DNA of 64,000 nt from Piezodorus guildinii (GCA_023052935.1 CM041292.1:144694939-144758938), one strand, 5' to 3'; positions 10,570-22,826 are shown, counted from the first letter of the stretch. A program made the numbers and translations. Notes: a model not told the origin generated them from the letters alone.

Positions 10570-11841
10570 TTTTAAAAAATTTTAAAGTCTAGCAATAAAC
10601 AAAATTAGTACAATAATAATTTATAAATGACATTGAAAAGGTACAACTAATAACATGGTATAAAATACTGTCTACTACCTGTAAGAATCTAATCGATCCG
10701 GTGAGTATGAGTGGTGTACTGCTTGAATCCAAGATGATTTGTTGTGACCTTGGCATTGATATTGGAGTTTTGATTTAGCATTATGAAGGTCTAAAGAAAC
10801 CGGTTAAGAGGAAAATTATAAAAAACAACACATGAAAACTTCTTTTATTATTCTTTAAGAGATTCCTGTAACATCACGTCAGAGTTCAAGCATTATATAC
10901 TTTTTATTTAAGCATGAGCAATTTCTTTGTCTGTTTACGGAGCGTTTCGGCATTATTTTTGTGTTTTTTTTTTTTCGTTATAAAGTTTAGTTAGATGAAT
11001 TTATATTTTATTAAATATTTACGAGAAGCATCGATCCATTTATATTGAAGTTATACTCTCAAAGAATCGCGATATTACATTATTCGGTGCGCTTGGCATT
11101 CAATTGAAATAGAAAAAATAATATAGTTAGAATTCGCACTACCATCATAATTATTTATTAACTAACAGCAAAATAAAATAACAGAATTGCAAAGAGTTAC
11201 GAAAATAGTGCTTACCATATTCACATATTAAAGAAGAAAAAAAGAAAGAAACTTCAAATTATTATCATAAAAAAAATAAACTATTAAACTTCTGCTTCCG
11301 ATATAAATGTCGCTCTTACTACTTATTTCGTATATAGGTAAATAAAAGTGAAAATGAATCATATATTTGAACAAAAAATTTCAGAAATGGAGTAAAGAAA
11401 TATAAACCCTGATAAGAGATGAACTTAGCCCTGAATGAGACGGGATCCTTTTGTGCTGTGTGTTGCTTCCCGAACTAGTAGAATGCCCAAGTTTGGGTCC
11501 TTAGAGCATCAGAAAGTTAGTTTCGACTTCTGAGAGTGACTTGGAAGGACGATTGATATCTGTCCAAGTTTCTATATCCACTTAACTGGCCCCTATAAAC
11601 GTTTCACTTACAATCACTACGTCCCCTAGTTGAGTACAGTCATTGATAAAATTATCAACTTACATTCTATATTGAAATTCAAAATATATAGAAAACTAAA
11701 ATAATTTAAAGTGTCCACTAAGTAAGTAATTCAGGACGTTATAAAAAACATGGAACGATATATTGATGATAATTTCTAAATCCTTTAGATAATTTAGATG
11801 GTACATCTATGACCAACATTTTATTATTGTACATATTTAGC
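10570..11841. other. No gene recognised
   Basis: AT-rich DNA. A patch at 11420-11600 (AATGAGACGGGATCC ... CCCAAGTTTGGGTCC) is more GC-rich but has no long frame on either strand and no known motif. Confidence 0.4.
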
Positions 11842-11995
11842 TAAAATAATGGGCTGTATTTAAAAAAATGACCGTTTTAACAAACTCAAGATTTCAAGGG
11901 ACTGTAAATATTTAATCCTACATAATGCATACCTAATAATCCCTATAGAGTATTCTCTAAGCTTGTTAAATCCCAATCGCTTTCTTTTTAAAAAA
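11842..11995. repeat. Dispersed repeat D, copy 1
   Basis: Shares AAAATAATGGGCT, a poly-A-rich tract, AGATTTCAA, TCCTA...ATAATCCCTATAGAG and CTAAGC.TGTTAAATCCCAATCG-like order with the sequence that flanks LINE1 on both sides (16883-16924 and 21517-21640). No coding content. Confidence 0.5.
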
Positions 11996-12369
11996 AATCT
12001 CAGTTTATTTACTTGTTTTAAAGAAAAACATCACAGTATCTAACGAAAATTCTCGTGATTCTAAGGTTTTATTAGAAATGAAATTTCACGGCTACTGAAG
12101 CGGTTTTCTATAACAATTAAATATAAAGGGGTATCCTTATAGGTATAAAGGTATCTATGACCATCGCACTGTGCCACGTTGATTTTAAAAATTTATGAGT
12201 GGAGATGCGGTGGTCGGAAAGGAGAAGGCCTCCGGACAAACATTCATGGATATTTATTGATGGGGTTCTGCAGAAGCTGTTGAGTCAATCCGTCTTTAAG
12301 TACTCGCAAACTCAGCAGGGAGTGTATTGTGTCGAGAGATAAAGAAAAAACTGTCGCTAACTACTCTTC

Positions 12370-12690
12370 ATGGGGAAGCTGAAAAATGCAGCAGACTGGT
12401 CCTTCATGAAACTTCTTAGCTATCAGCCTACTCTTTCTGTCGAACTTATCATAGAAAAGTTTAAACAACTCCTGCCTCATCCACTATATAATCCAAACCT
12501 CACACAAACGGATAACTACGCGTTTCGATCCATCAATCCAGAAAAAATTGATAATTTTGTAGATGTTGAAATTGCAGTTCAAGAATTCTTTGACAGCCAT
12601 CCCAAAGAATGGTACTAGCGTAAGATCTAGCAAATGACTACCTGATAGGCTAATGAGGTAATGGACTATACTTTGAGTAGTAATTGTATT
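12370..12690 (+). pseudogene. mariner transposase C-terminal relic
   Basis: From about codon 20 the frame matches the end of a mariner (Tc1/mariner superfamily) transposase: LLPHPLYNPNLTQTDNYAF corresponds to the family's LPHPPYSPDLAPxDYHLF, whose D is the last catalytic acid (here the D at about 12510), followed by VDVEIAVQEFFDSHPKEWY. The frame ends at TAG 12616-12618. The next family residues, LPDRLMR, continue in another frame at about 12641-12661, so there is at least one frameshift as well as the stop. The N-terminal HTH domains and the first two catalytic acids are absent. Old, non-functional fragment. Confidence 0.75.
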
Positions 12691-15069
12691 TTATATAAAA
12701 GAAACAATTCAACAAATATTTATTTAATCATTTTTTATATACCCCATTACATTAATTACTAATAATTCAGTTGCAATTAATATGTATGCGAAATACTCTC
12801 CTACTCCATACAATAATTTTTTGTATATTATGAATACAAATAGCTGACTTATGGGAGTTTCAGAATGAAAATAGTCCCAGTGATGCTCAAAGAAAACACA
12901 AATTTTAAATACTCTTTCATTGTTTTGTTTTTCTTTACAGCCACTTAAACTACTCTCCTTCTAAAGTTACATAAGTTGTTACTTCAGTAATAATTACAAA
13001 CAATTCATAATGACTAATTATAAATATATGAACAATTATTTTGTCCTGAATATAGGGTGAATCTCCGAAACGTTGTAACAAAAGTATGCTCTAATGCAAC
13101 TTTAGTTATGAAGGTTATTGCATAGGAGAGGCTATCACTTTAGACGTTTACTAACTGAAATTTAAAAGATCTTTTGACAAAAATAAATTAAATAAATGAA
13201 TGAATGAAATTTCTACCTACTTTACTTATCATTTTAAAAGTTAAGCTAATTGAAGTGAAAGTTATAAACTGCAACATGCCATGATCTTGATTGTGGATTT
13301 CGAAGTAACGCTTTAATTTTGGACAATTTCTACTGAAGTACTGAAAAAAAATGAACAAGAGTGGAAGAACACATCCTAAATCCGGCTTGTAGTTTAAAGA
13401 ACAATAGAATTATTGACAATAAATTTTGTTATTAAAAAAAATTCATATATATATGGAAATTATAAACGTGTATTAAAAACAACGAAGTATTAAATTTAAT
13501 AATAAACTTCATAACGTTAATAAAATATATACGAACATTTTAAATAACATAAAATTTTTTATCGTAATAAATAACGGACGATATAGAATAGGAATATGTT
13601 ATTCATTTTCAATATTTCTAACTAACCTCTTAAACATTACTGTATTAAAATTTTGTTCCATATGATATTACATTCTATAACCCATATTACAATGCTTCTA
13701 CCATATTTTATTGAAACGTTATCTATAAGTAACCGATCTTTGATTTATTATCATTACAAAATTAGTCTAAATTAAGCATGATAATTAATTACCAAACAGC
13801 TTTATTAATGGAAAGAATGTATTAGTTACCAGAAGTGATGGCTGCCAATTAATGCAGTATCCGGGGGATTATTGATTTGCAGATCGAACTGTTTGCGTAA
13901 GCTGATTAAATAACTCAACAACTGTCAGATGCAAATGATAGAACTATCTATGGATATCGATTCATCTTTTCACTTTAATTGTATTATTCAATGCTCAGGA
14001 AAAGAGTATGTAACAATCAGTAAATGATAGTCATGTCCTTCAGGTCTAGATACCAGACAACTTAAAGATACGCCTAACGCCTAAATATAAATAAAATAAA
14101 AAGATAATTAAATGAAATATCACTGAGCTAAAATGAATGATAGAACATTACTGAATAGAAGTGGATTATTACATAACTTTTTTTAGCAACTCATAAAAAA
14201 GTTCATCAATATTTTTTCATAAAAAAAAAATTAAAAAATTGAAAAATTCGTATTTGAATATTATCTAAAAATTTGTCAGAACGTTAAATCCTTACCGAGG
14301 CTGAATATAGAAATCAAACATTTTATCGAACGAAAATCGGTTTAATCGATACACTTATACAATGATGTTGGTCATTTTTTATTTCACCAAGAACCACCCT
14401 TTTTTTGTTCATTTCAGAATATAATGTCATACCATGTTGTACAAAAAGAGACCATGCACTTAACTTAAGATACACCGCATGAAATTGGGTACAAATTTAT
14501 TGTAAAAATGAAGGAAAGTAATACATGAAAAATCCTCATTTCTTAAGGAAAAATAATATGCTACTCACAGTAATATGGCCTTCATTTTATTTGTTTTATT
14601 ATTTTACTATATTTATTATGTTGACCAGGCTACCTACAATGCAAAAAAACAAGTATTTTACGATTGTTAAAAAATAAATAAATAGAATAATAATACTAAT
14701 GACAAATTTAAATGAGCTATTGAAGTATTAGCTACGCTAGAATCCTTACAATACAAAAAGTTGAGTTGTAGAAAATAAGCCTACAATAATAATTCTTTTG
14801 AATCTATAAGATGCTAATCAGATATTAAACAAATAAAACAGGGAAAAAACATGAAGTTATGATTCATAAGCAGTTTCTCATCTTTTTCAAGGCTCATAAA
14901 GTATATTATACAATTATGAATCGTGCAATATCTTAAAACGATTTTCCATATGTCTCCTACATCATACGCCATATACAGAAATATGTGCTTTCTTTTAATA
15001 GGCTGATTATTGAAATACGTGCGTTATCTTAGTAGCCAATATCGTATGAATACAGGCAGGTTAAAATCA
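12691..15069. other. No gene recognised
   Basis: About 2.4 kb of AT-rich DNA without a frame showing family motifs, RNA structure or repeat I can name. Short open frames look random. Confidence 0.45.
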
Positions 15070-15345
15070 ACAGGATCACCTATAGCAGCTTGGCTAATAT
15101 AGCAGCCTTCTATGACAAAAGTCACGGGTTCAAACCCGCAGGTGGTCCTAGGATTTTCTGATGGGAGTAGAATATCCTTAGTTATGCCGTTCTTCGAAGG
15201 GGACGTAAAAAGGTGATCCCGGGCCTATTTGATATCAGGTATTCGTTAAAGATTCCTATCCTAACTAAACCCGGACAGGCAACGTCCGATAAGCCCTAGT
15301 AGCATAAAGTGAAGTTAAATAAATAAACAATAAAGAAACAAAAAA
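15070..15345 (+). repeat. SINE S2, full copy
   Basis: tRNA-like head with A-box-like TAGCAGCTTGGCTAATATAG and B-box ACGGGTTCAAACCCGC (about 15123-15138), then the S2 body (CCTAGGATTTTCTGATGGGA, TTAGTTATGCCGTTCTTCG, GGGGACGTAAAAAGGTGATC, a TCGTTAAAGATTCC segment) and an A-rich 3' end (GAAGTTAAATAAATAAACAA). Same family as 4590, 22541, 30741 and 38065. Confidence 0.75.
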
Positions 15346-16316
15346 ATCAACGATCATTATAATATATATATATACAATTTTGAACGAAGTCAAAGTCGTG
15401 AAAATTTGAAGTGGCTTAAGGTATGTCATTTAAACTATGGTTGTTAATCTCTAAGGTTAAACCAGATTTATCAAAAAGAAGTTTAAGCATTCCAAAACTT
15501 TGATAAAAGACAGGAGAGAGCTCCGGAATCGGATCTAAGAAATGATTAGAATTAATGGTCTGCAATTAGAGGAGGGTTCATTAAGACATAATGAAGTGCT
15601 AAGGGGTCCCTTAACTACCGAGGATGATAAAACCTAGGTCAAGATACCGTTCTGAGCCGTCAATGACAACAATAGCATGGCACGGTCCAGGTTGTATGAT
15701 CAATATCTTTCTGACTATTACGCTCAACTAATCAGTCCAACCACAATAAAAAAAGCCATCTCAACGTTTCATCAGCAATTTACCATTCTTCATTAATTAA
15801 ATAGTAAAATCTATTGAATGAACGTTTATTTAGCGTAAGCTTGTGTCACATCATCTTTTCTTCGAGTAATGTATCTGTGATTCAAAGTAGATATATATAT
15901 TTTTTTTTTTATCTTCAAATATTGTATTCACACCTGTCAATAAAGAAACTCATTAATCGTATGCAAAGAATACGATAACTTTCCAATAAATAATTTTAGT
16001 AATTTTTTTTTTAATTAAACATATATAAAGCTACCGATGGATTATATTTGAACAAGTTACTGAATAAGTTATTCAATCCTAATACAAGACATTAATGATA
16101 TATCATCATAACCTCTATTATATTAAAATATCTTGTTCATTGAACATCTACTGCTTAACTATTTCAGCCTACTGCACCGAGAATTATTTTTGGGAAGCAT
16201 TAACAATAAACTTTTTCTTTTCTAGTTTTTTTCTTTTTCTGCCCCTGTATAGATAAGAATGCAGGTTAGTTAAAAGTTTTGACAAATATTTTTAGCTAAT
16301 GAAATAGTTTTCAAAA
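15346..16316. other. No gene recognised
   Basis: AT-rich DNA with a TATATATA/poly-T tract near 15890-15912. Nothing else supported. Confidence 0.4.
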
Positions 16317-16600
16317 ATTTTTTTTTATTTTTTTATTAATTTATTGAAATTTACAACTGTGTTAGTAAATACATCAAGTAAATTGGCTCATAATATAGAT
16401 AATATACATGAAAAGACGTGAAGAGAATATGCCCATTGGCAACACTCCAATAGGTAATTTACACTAGAAGATAGATCAGGCCATTTTCTTTTCAGGCGCC
16501 TCGGAGGATTGTCGGGAATGGAACAGGAATTAAGGATTGAAATTAGTGGGTTAATGTGGGGGTGGAGTTTGTCCTGAAAGGAATGATACCTCTTTTCAAA
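16317..16600 (-). mobile_element. LINE-J 3' fragment
   Basis: Antisense copy of the LINE-J 3' end. The plus strand begins with T-rich tail sequence, then AATTTATTGAAATTTACAACTG, GCCCATTGGCA and the coding end (minus-strand LKRKWP in place of LKRRWP). It aligns in order with 8350-8620. The stop present at 8492 is missing and the coding end drifts, so it is an old truncated copy. Confidence 0.7.
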
Positions 16601-16911
16601 ATTAATAAATAAAATTTACTTTCTTAGCATCTTCTAAATAAATTATTTTGTAAGGCTTGCCATTGAACAGGTTTCGCTCAAAGAGATCTTCAGGAGATTC
16701 AATGCTGCTTATTCATTACTAGATTTTCGTAAGTCCTTATTCTATTGCAATATTAATCAAAAATTTCAAACAAGTTTTTTCAAGTGTGGATTTTGTGAAT
16801 CTTCACAACCTGTTAAAATGATAACCGATTCAACTTATATAATTTTTTAACCTAATTTCTACACCATTTTATTGACTAAAATAATGGGCTAGATTTTAAA
16901 AAAAGAAGTCC
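16601..16911. other. Spacer; left part of repeat D at 16883-16911
   Basis: AT-rich spacer. From 16883 (ATAATGGGCTAGATTTTAAA) it matches repeat D at 11845, which LINE1 then interrupts. Confidence 0.5.
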
Positions 16912-16924
16912 TTTTTATCAAATT
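16912..16924. repeat. LINE1 target-site duplication, left
   Basis: TTTTTATCAAATT is repeated exactly at 21504-21516, bracketing the element. This is a direct sign of target-primed insertion. Confidence 0.85.
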
Positions 16925-17178
16925 TTTTTATAATAACAATTTTTATTGAGAAAATTTTACAATCTGTCCCAATTTGGACATTAATAGTATTGCTGAATGA
17001 TATCAAACATACTACATTCATACAATATTTACACAACATAAAATTACAATAAAATATATACACAATAATGAATCAATACAAAAGTCAATAATTCACTTAT
17101 ACCTATATACACATACACACACTCATACATACATCACATTGAGTGGAGAATCTAGCCAGTGCTAGAACTCCAATATAT

Positions 17179-19864
17179 TTACAAAAGGTCGCGGGGCCAC
17201 TGCCGTTTCAACCTTCTAGGTGGGTTGTATGGATGAGTGGAGCTGGATAGGGATTGAGCTAAAGGATTAGGATGATGAATGAGGTTCTGGTGGAATTTGG
17301 AAAATTTGGATGGAATTAGGTCTGAAATAAATGGAACATTAAGGTCGTGGTGCAAGGTATAATTGGAGACATAATAAGGAGCATTTACTATTGTACGGAG
17401 GACTTTGGATTGAAAGGATTGAATGCGTTTGATGTTAGAACGTTTAGCTGTCCCCCACAGTTCAAGTCCGTAGGTCCAGATGGGCTTCAGTATTGTCTTG
17501 TAGATTAATAATTTGTTTTCAACTGTAAGTTCAGATTTTCTGTTGAGTAGTCGGTATAACTGTCCGAATCGTCGGTTGAGTTCTTGTCTTTTAAGTCTTG
17601 TATGTGGGTTCCAAGTCAATCTTTTGTCTAACAGTAAGCCAAGATACCGGACTGTATCTGAGAGAGGAATCGGTAATGAGTTGAAATAAACTGGCGGACA
17701 GGATTTTCGTCTAAGAGTAAAGGTTATGTGTTTACATTTGGCTTCGTTCACCTTTACACGCCAGTTATTACACCAGTGTTCGATAAGGAAAAGGTGTCTC
17801 TGAAGGTTTAAGGATGCTGTTTCAGGATTGGAACTGGATGATAGGATGGCGGTGTCGTCTGCAAAAGTTGCCAGAAAGGTATCAGGATGTGTAGGAATAT
17901 CAGCAGTGTAAAGGATGTAGAGGATGGGTCCCAAGACGCTGCCTTGAGGAACACCGGCCTCAACGGGATAAAGGTTAGAAAATTCTTCACCACAGCGAAC
18001 TCGGAAGGAACGGTTCGAGAGATAGGATCGGAGAATGAGGTACCCGGGACTGGGGTAAATGGGTTTTCAGCTTGAAGAGTAATCCAGTGTGCCATACCCG
18101 GTCAAAAGCTTGCGCAATGTCCAGAAACGCACCAGAACAATACTCTTTGCATTCAAGAGCTGAGGAAATATGGTCTACAACTCGGAGCCCCTGTTGAACT
18201 GTGGAATGCTGAGGACGGAATCCAAACTGATGGGAAGGAAGATTTTGAGATTCTAATATGGGTAGGATACGTTTTAGAAGAAGCCTTTCGAAGATTTTTG
18301 AGAGGATGGGGAGTAGACTAATAGGCCTGTAGGATGAAGTGTTGTTGGAAGGTTTACCTGGTTTTAAAAAAAGGATGATGGTGGAATGTTTCCATAACAG
18401 AGGAAAATAGGTGGTGCGGAGGATGCAGTTATAAATATAAGTAAGGAATATAATAGCTTTCTGCGGAAGTTGTCGGAGGATCTGGGGAGTAAGGAGATCG
18501 TGTCCAGGAGATTTACGGAGAGTCAGTTTTTGGAGAAGATATTTGACCTCAGAGGGATTAATAGCTTTAGGAGGTAGGGAAAGTGGAATCGGTGACATAA
18601 GAAAGTCTTGCACTTTTGCGGTGTGATTGATGTGGGATTCCGGGTGAGGAGTGAATACTTTGGAGAGGTGTGTGGCGAATTCCTCGGCTTTATCTTCATC
18701 AGACGCAGCCCAGGAGTCATCACCACGTCGGAGAGGATGGGAAACATGATGGTATTTTAGGATCTTTTTCGTGACATTCCACAGGGAATTATCACGAGCT
18801 GATAGAGGGGAGAGGTAGGAATTAAAGGACTGGGAACGGAAGTTCGCCAACTCCCTCTTCAATTGTCTACAATAGAAGTTATAGGAGCGGCGATCTGTTG
18901 GGTGTCGGGTGCGCTGCCATAATGATCTTGCTCGGCGTTTGGTGTGGATAAGGTCTATAATAGGTTGTGGAAAATGATTTTGGTCTGGATTTATATTGGA
19001 GTGTTTAGGAGAGGAAGCAGTCCAGACAGCTTGTTGGATGGCGGTGGTAAAGGAATAGACGGAATTATCTAGGTCATCTTGGGTTTTGAGGGTTACTCTG
19101 AGGTCAATATTATCGGTCAGGATTTGGCGGAAAAGGTTCCAGTTGACAGGGCCTCGGATGAATGATGGTGGAATGGGTTTTGGAATTGGAGTGAGAGATA
19201 CTTTTAGGATCAGTGGACTATGGTCTGAGGATAGTTCATCAAGGCGAGTTAAAGACAAGTTGAGAGAGCCTAATCCGCTGTGGATAAAGAAGTCGAGGAT
19301 GTCAGGATTGCGGTTAGGATCGGTTGGCCAGTAGGTAGGGGAGTCAGGAGGCAGGATATTAAAATTTTGGGAGTTGAGTGCAGACAGCAAATTTCGTCCC
19401 CGAGAATTCGTGGTTCTGGAACCCCACTGCTGATGCTTGGCGTTTAAGTCTGCACCCAGAATGAAACGATTTCCTAAGGAATCCAGGAAGGATACAAATT
19501 CAGAATTGGAAATGGAATGTTTAGGAGGGCAATATGCAGATGTGAGGGTTACCGGAAAGGAAAAAGTCTTGATTACTATGGATGTGGCTTGTAGGAAATC
19601 ATAGGTGGGAAGTGGGAGTAAATGATGAGAGAGGGATTGGTGGACAATGATAGCAGAACCGGCATGGGCTTTACCGTCTGGGTGGTCAGTACGGTATGTC
19701 ATGTATTGCGGTATTTTGAAGTACTGTTTAGTCGTTAGTCTTGTTTCAGTTATAAGTGCAACATCGATTGTTTTGTCTTGCAACAACGCTGTCAGTTCGT
19801 CAGTATGATTTCTAACACCATTCGCATTCCAAAGGAGAATGGATAAGGAGTTAGGTGAAGTCAT
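17179..19864 (-). pseudogene. LINE1 ORF2: endonuclease-reverse transcriptase, frameshifted
   Basis: Begins ATG at 19864, directly after the ORF1 stop. The N-terminal APE-type endonuclease shows LLWNANGVR, ITETRL, GADLNAKHQQWGSR and DELSSDHSPLIL. The RT follows: SYRPISLLPILSKIFERLL, HQFGFRPQHST, FLDIAQAFDRVWH, then (after the shift) GVPQGSVLGPILY and the catalytic FADDTAIL. The C-terminus ends RRLKRQWPRDLL. Relative to LINE2 there is one extra base in the tract near 18041-18050 (plus-strand TACCCGGGAC), which throws the frame off after THLPQS. The correct frame resumes and stays open to the stop at 17179. Jockey-like elements have no RNase H domain, and none is seen. One base change away from an intact protein, but as it stands non-functional. 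Confidence 0.9.
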
Positions 19865-21180
19865 TTAAGGATTTTTCAAGGCAGGGATTAGATTCGATAC
19901 TAGATTTGTAAGGAGTGATATAAGCGGCATAACAAGAGATTTGATTTCGGAGATGAACGATGTCATTAGACTGGTAAGATCTGTGACGTTTGATGGTGGA
20001 GGGATATGAGAAATTTGATGTTGAGGAGTTTTTTGAAGATTAGGTAAACTTTGAGGGATAGATTCTTGTACAATAGATTGAGAATGTTGAGGAAAATGTT
20101 GTTCCGGCAGTGCCTCGACTTCATGATTCTGGTTACCACCTCCAAGCAAGTGGCAAATGACACGTTAGAATTTACAAGTTTTGATGGTTCTCTTCTGCTT
20201 CTGGTTGGTACAGCTGTTTCATTCGGATCCTGAGGTTTTTGGTATCTGGTTCTGAGTTTCTTGTAGATTTCACATCCCTTGTAGTTAGCCGGGTGGTCCT
20301 TGAGGCACAGAGCACATACAGCGGGTGCTGATCTTGATCTTGTACATTGTTCTGTTTTATGCTGTTCACCGCATTTCACACAGCGTGGTATGTGATGGCA
20401 ATAACTTTTGGTATGACCATATGCCTGACAGTTATGGCACTGGACTATTTCTTTCTTTGTGTACGGTTTTTCAACTTTTACACGGGTATAGTACAGTCTG
20501 CTGAGGTCATAGATTTTTTCGACTCCTGCTGATGGTTCCAAGTCCACGAAGAATAGAGGCAGTGGACTTTTATCTTTTAGAACGTTGGTGACTTGCCTCA
20601 CTTGGAATCCTAATTCTGTCAGTTCTTCTTTGATTGCTTCAACGGGTGTTGAGGAATGTAGGTTTCTGATTACGACCCTTAATGCTCTCTCTTGGCGCAG
20701 CTGATAAGTATGAAAGTCAGCTTTGGTCTCAGTCAGATATTTTACAATCTTTCTGTAGGTTTCAGCAGTAGTCGGAGATATTTTAGTATCATTGGTTCTA
20801 CTTATACAATAATAACTATTAGGATCTGTTACTTTGTTTAAATGCGCACACATCAGTTTAAAATTTTTAATATTTTTAACAAATATTGGTGGAGGTAGTG
20901 GTTCTCTGGGTATAGGAGAAGATTCCATGGTTTCTTTTTCATTTTGGAGGATCTGAAATGGATTCGGTGTAAAAAACGGAGATTCATCAGTTATTCCTTG
21001 TGATGATGTGCTGGGCTGTGGTTCAGAACCTAATGAGGTAGCTGACGCGGTCGCTGGTGGAATCATTTTTTTATTTTGTTCACGGCGGGGTCTCTGTTTT
21101 GTGGGAGACGAGTTAGAACCTGCAGATCTAGATCTTTTACTTGCAGACTTTGAGGACATGACTTGATGAAAATATCTCAT
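19865..21180 (-). pseudogene. LINE1 ORF1: nucleic-acid-binding gag-like protein, frameshifted
   Basis: Starts MRYFHQVMSSK. A disordered Ser/Pro-rich N-terminus contains ESPFFTPNPFQIL; a conserved central domain follows (KIVKYLTETKADFHTYQLRQ); then three zinc knuckles: CHNCQAYGHTKSYC, CVKCGEQHKTEQC and CALCLKDHPANYKGC. Such proteins coat the LINE RNA and form the RNP. After SFA the frame is lost: compared with LINE2 (TTTGCCCACTT) one C is missing (TTTGCCACTT, about 20152). The true C-terminus continues in the next frame to the TAA at 19865, with LTSLMTSFISEIKSLVMPLI. Out of frame, the listed reading runs on to about 19966 as junk. Confidence 0.9.
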
Positions 21181-21503
21181 TGATTAAGAAAATAATAATA
21201 ATAAATAAATAATGAGATAAGAATTAAAGATAAAAGAAAGATAATTAAAAGAAAAGCAAGCCCGAGCTTGCCGAGCTAGCGGCAATCAGCTGATCAGTGA
21301 CCCTTCTTTCACTTTTTCGTGATTGTACAAAGTAAATTATAACTTTGCTTACCGAAACTTCTCCAATATTCACTGCCGTAATATTCCTTAGGTCTAGTGA
21401 TGTTCTCCAGACTGAATTCTAGCGAATTCCTACTGAAAAAAGCAAAAATCTGAGAGACGATGTAACGTATGACTGTTATCATCGAGCGCATCAGCTGATC
21501 CTG

Positions 21504-21516
21504 TTTTTATCAAATT
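21504..21516. repeat. LINE1 target-site duplication, right
   Basis: Second copy of TTTTTATCAAATT (see 16912-16924). Immediately after it, repeat D continues (AAAGATTTCAAAAACCTGTA). Confidence 0.85.
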
Positions 21517-21640
21517 AAAGATTTCAAAAACCTGTAAGTATGCCAATCCTATTTCATACTCACCAATCCTTAATAATTCCTTTAGAGCATTTTCTAAGCG
21601 TGTTCAATCCCATTCGACTTAAAAAATATATATATGGTTC
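21517..21640. repeat. Repeat D, copy 2 (right part, split by LINE1)
   Basis: Continues the repeat interrupted at 16911: AGATTTCAA, CCAATCCT, CTTTAGAGCATTTTCTAAGC and GTTCAATCCCATTCG follow the same order as 11890-11980. Confidence 0.55.
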
Positions 21641-21924
21641 AATGGTATAATAAATTGTTCAAAGAAGAAATTACGGTTGAAAGGAAGAAGGGTTCGAGAC
21701 GACCATTAGTGGATATTGATGAGGTCTTAAGCAAGCTGTAGATTCAAATCCCTCCACAAGTATTCCAAGAGCCGTATGATAAGAAGAAAATATTCAATGT
21801 GATTTTCACATTTTAGCCAACTTGTAAAATTACATTGTTTTTGTCAGCCACCCCAAACGAGTCGGAATAAAAAATGGCGGCCTTCCTAAACGGTCCAAAT
21901 ATTGACTTCATTTTATTATTATAA

Positions 21925-22235
21925 AGGTAAATATTACAGAAACCAAGCATTGTACGAAAATACTCATAAAATAAATTAATGCACATCAAAAAAGTTTCGA
22001 TTCGAGAGCTGATAGATATCTGTAGGTCTTATATGTATCGAGATATCTTTGTACATATAATACATTGTGTTCTAACTACGAGGGTTGATGTAATTTTAAC
22101 GTTATGGAGGTATTACAGAAAACAAGAACTATACGAAATTACTCATTATATTATAAATTAAATAAGGCTTAATTTCAGACCTGATAGAAGTCTGTAGGTC
22201 TTATAGGTATCGAGATATCCTTGTCCAGACTTTCT
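21925..22235. repeat. Imperfect two-unit tandem duplication (~175-180 bp period)
   Basis: Unit 1 (about 21925-22055) has TATTACAGAAACCAAGCA, ACGAAAATACTCAT, AGATATCTGTAGGTCTTATA and TATCGAGATATC. Unit 2 (about 22105-22235) repeats these in the same order with substitutions. No coding or RNA role seen. Confidence 0.6.
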
Positions 22236-22540
22236 TATTTTCACTCAGTGGACCATAAAAGAAGAATTTTTCTGGGAAAATCTAATTCGATTTATCAATC
22301 AGTTTTCAAAATTGTATTGTATTATTTCATTTATTGTGCATATGGGTAGGTGAAAGCAATAACTGAAATAATTGAACTCCCGTTGATAATTTTTTAAGAC
22401 ATCTTTCTAGTATATTTTCACATAATAGTAACCTACATTTTCTTGTTTTTAGCAAAAGTACAGGATTGAGATGCTCTACCAAAATTCTAGTAATATATTT
22501 CGTTATTTAAGGGCTTGGAGTAATTTCTTTTAAAGCAATT
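22236..22540. other. No gene recognised
   Basis: AT-rich spacer before a minus-strand SINE. Confidence 0.4.
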
Positions 22541-22826
22541 TTTGTTTGTTTGTTTATTTCACGTCTCTTTATGCTACTGCGGCTAATCAGACGATTCTAC
22601 AGTGGTAGTACTTAATTTTCCAGGTTTAGTTAGGATAGGGACGACTTAAACGAGTACCTGACATCGCTCCTGCTCGGGATCACCTTCTTACGTCCCCGCC
22701 CAAAGGACGGTATAACTATGGATTTTTTACCCTCATTAAAAAATCCTAGGGCCACTTGCGGGTTCGAACCCGTGACTTTAGGCATAGAAGGCTGTTGTGC
22801 TAGCCACCCGGCTACAGGTGATCCTG
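22541..22826 (-). repeat. SINE S2, best-preserved copy (minus strand)
   Basis: On the minus strand: tRNA-like head with A-box-like TAGCCGGGTGGCTAGCACAA and a palindromic B-box CGGGTTCGAACCCG, then CCTAGGATTTTTTAATGAGG, ATACCGTCC, CGGGGACGTAAGAAGGTGAT, a CTATCCTAACTAAACCTGG segment, and a 3' end GACGTGAAATAAAC followed by AAACAAACAAA. The clear A and B boxes make this the best reference for the family. Confidence 0.8.

Larger units (their letters stand above)
16925..21503 (-). mobile_element. Jockey-like non-LTR retrotransposon, LINE1 (near full length)
   Basis: A 4.58-kb minus-strand element between perfect 13-bp target-site duplications. Order in its own sense: 5' UTR (21503-21181), ORF1 (21180-19865, one frameshift), ORF2 (19864-17179, one frameshift), 3' UTR ending CTCAATAAAAATTGTTATTAT then an A-rich tail. 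It is the same family as LINE2 (25196-29928), in opposite orientation ~4 kb away; the proteins align along their whole length with scattered substitutions, so the copies are clearly diverged. Removing the element rejoins repeat D. With both ORFs broken by single-base changes it is probably immobile on its own. Confidence 0.92.

Noticed and set aside
17887..18095. Short frames on both strands inside LINE1 ORF2
   Set aside because: Shadows of the frameshifted RT frame; one is the out-of-frame extension around the insertion at about 18045.
19086..19334. 82-codon plus-strand frame within LINE1
   Set aside because: Antisense shadow of the endonuclease domain.
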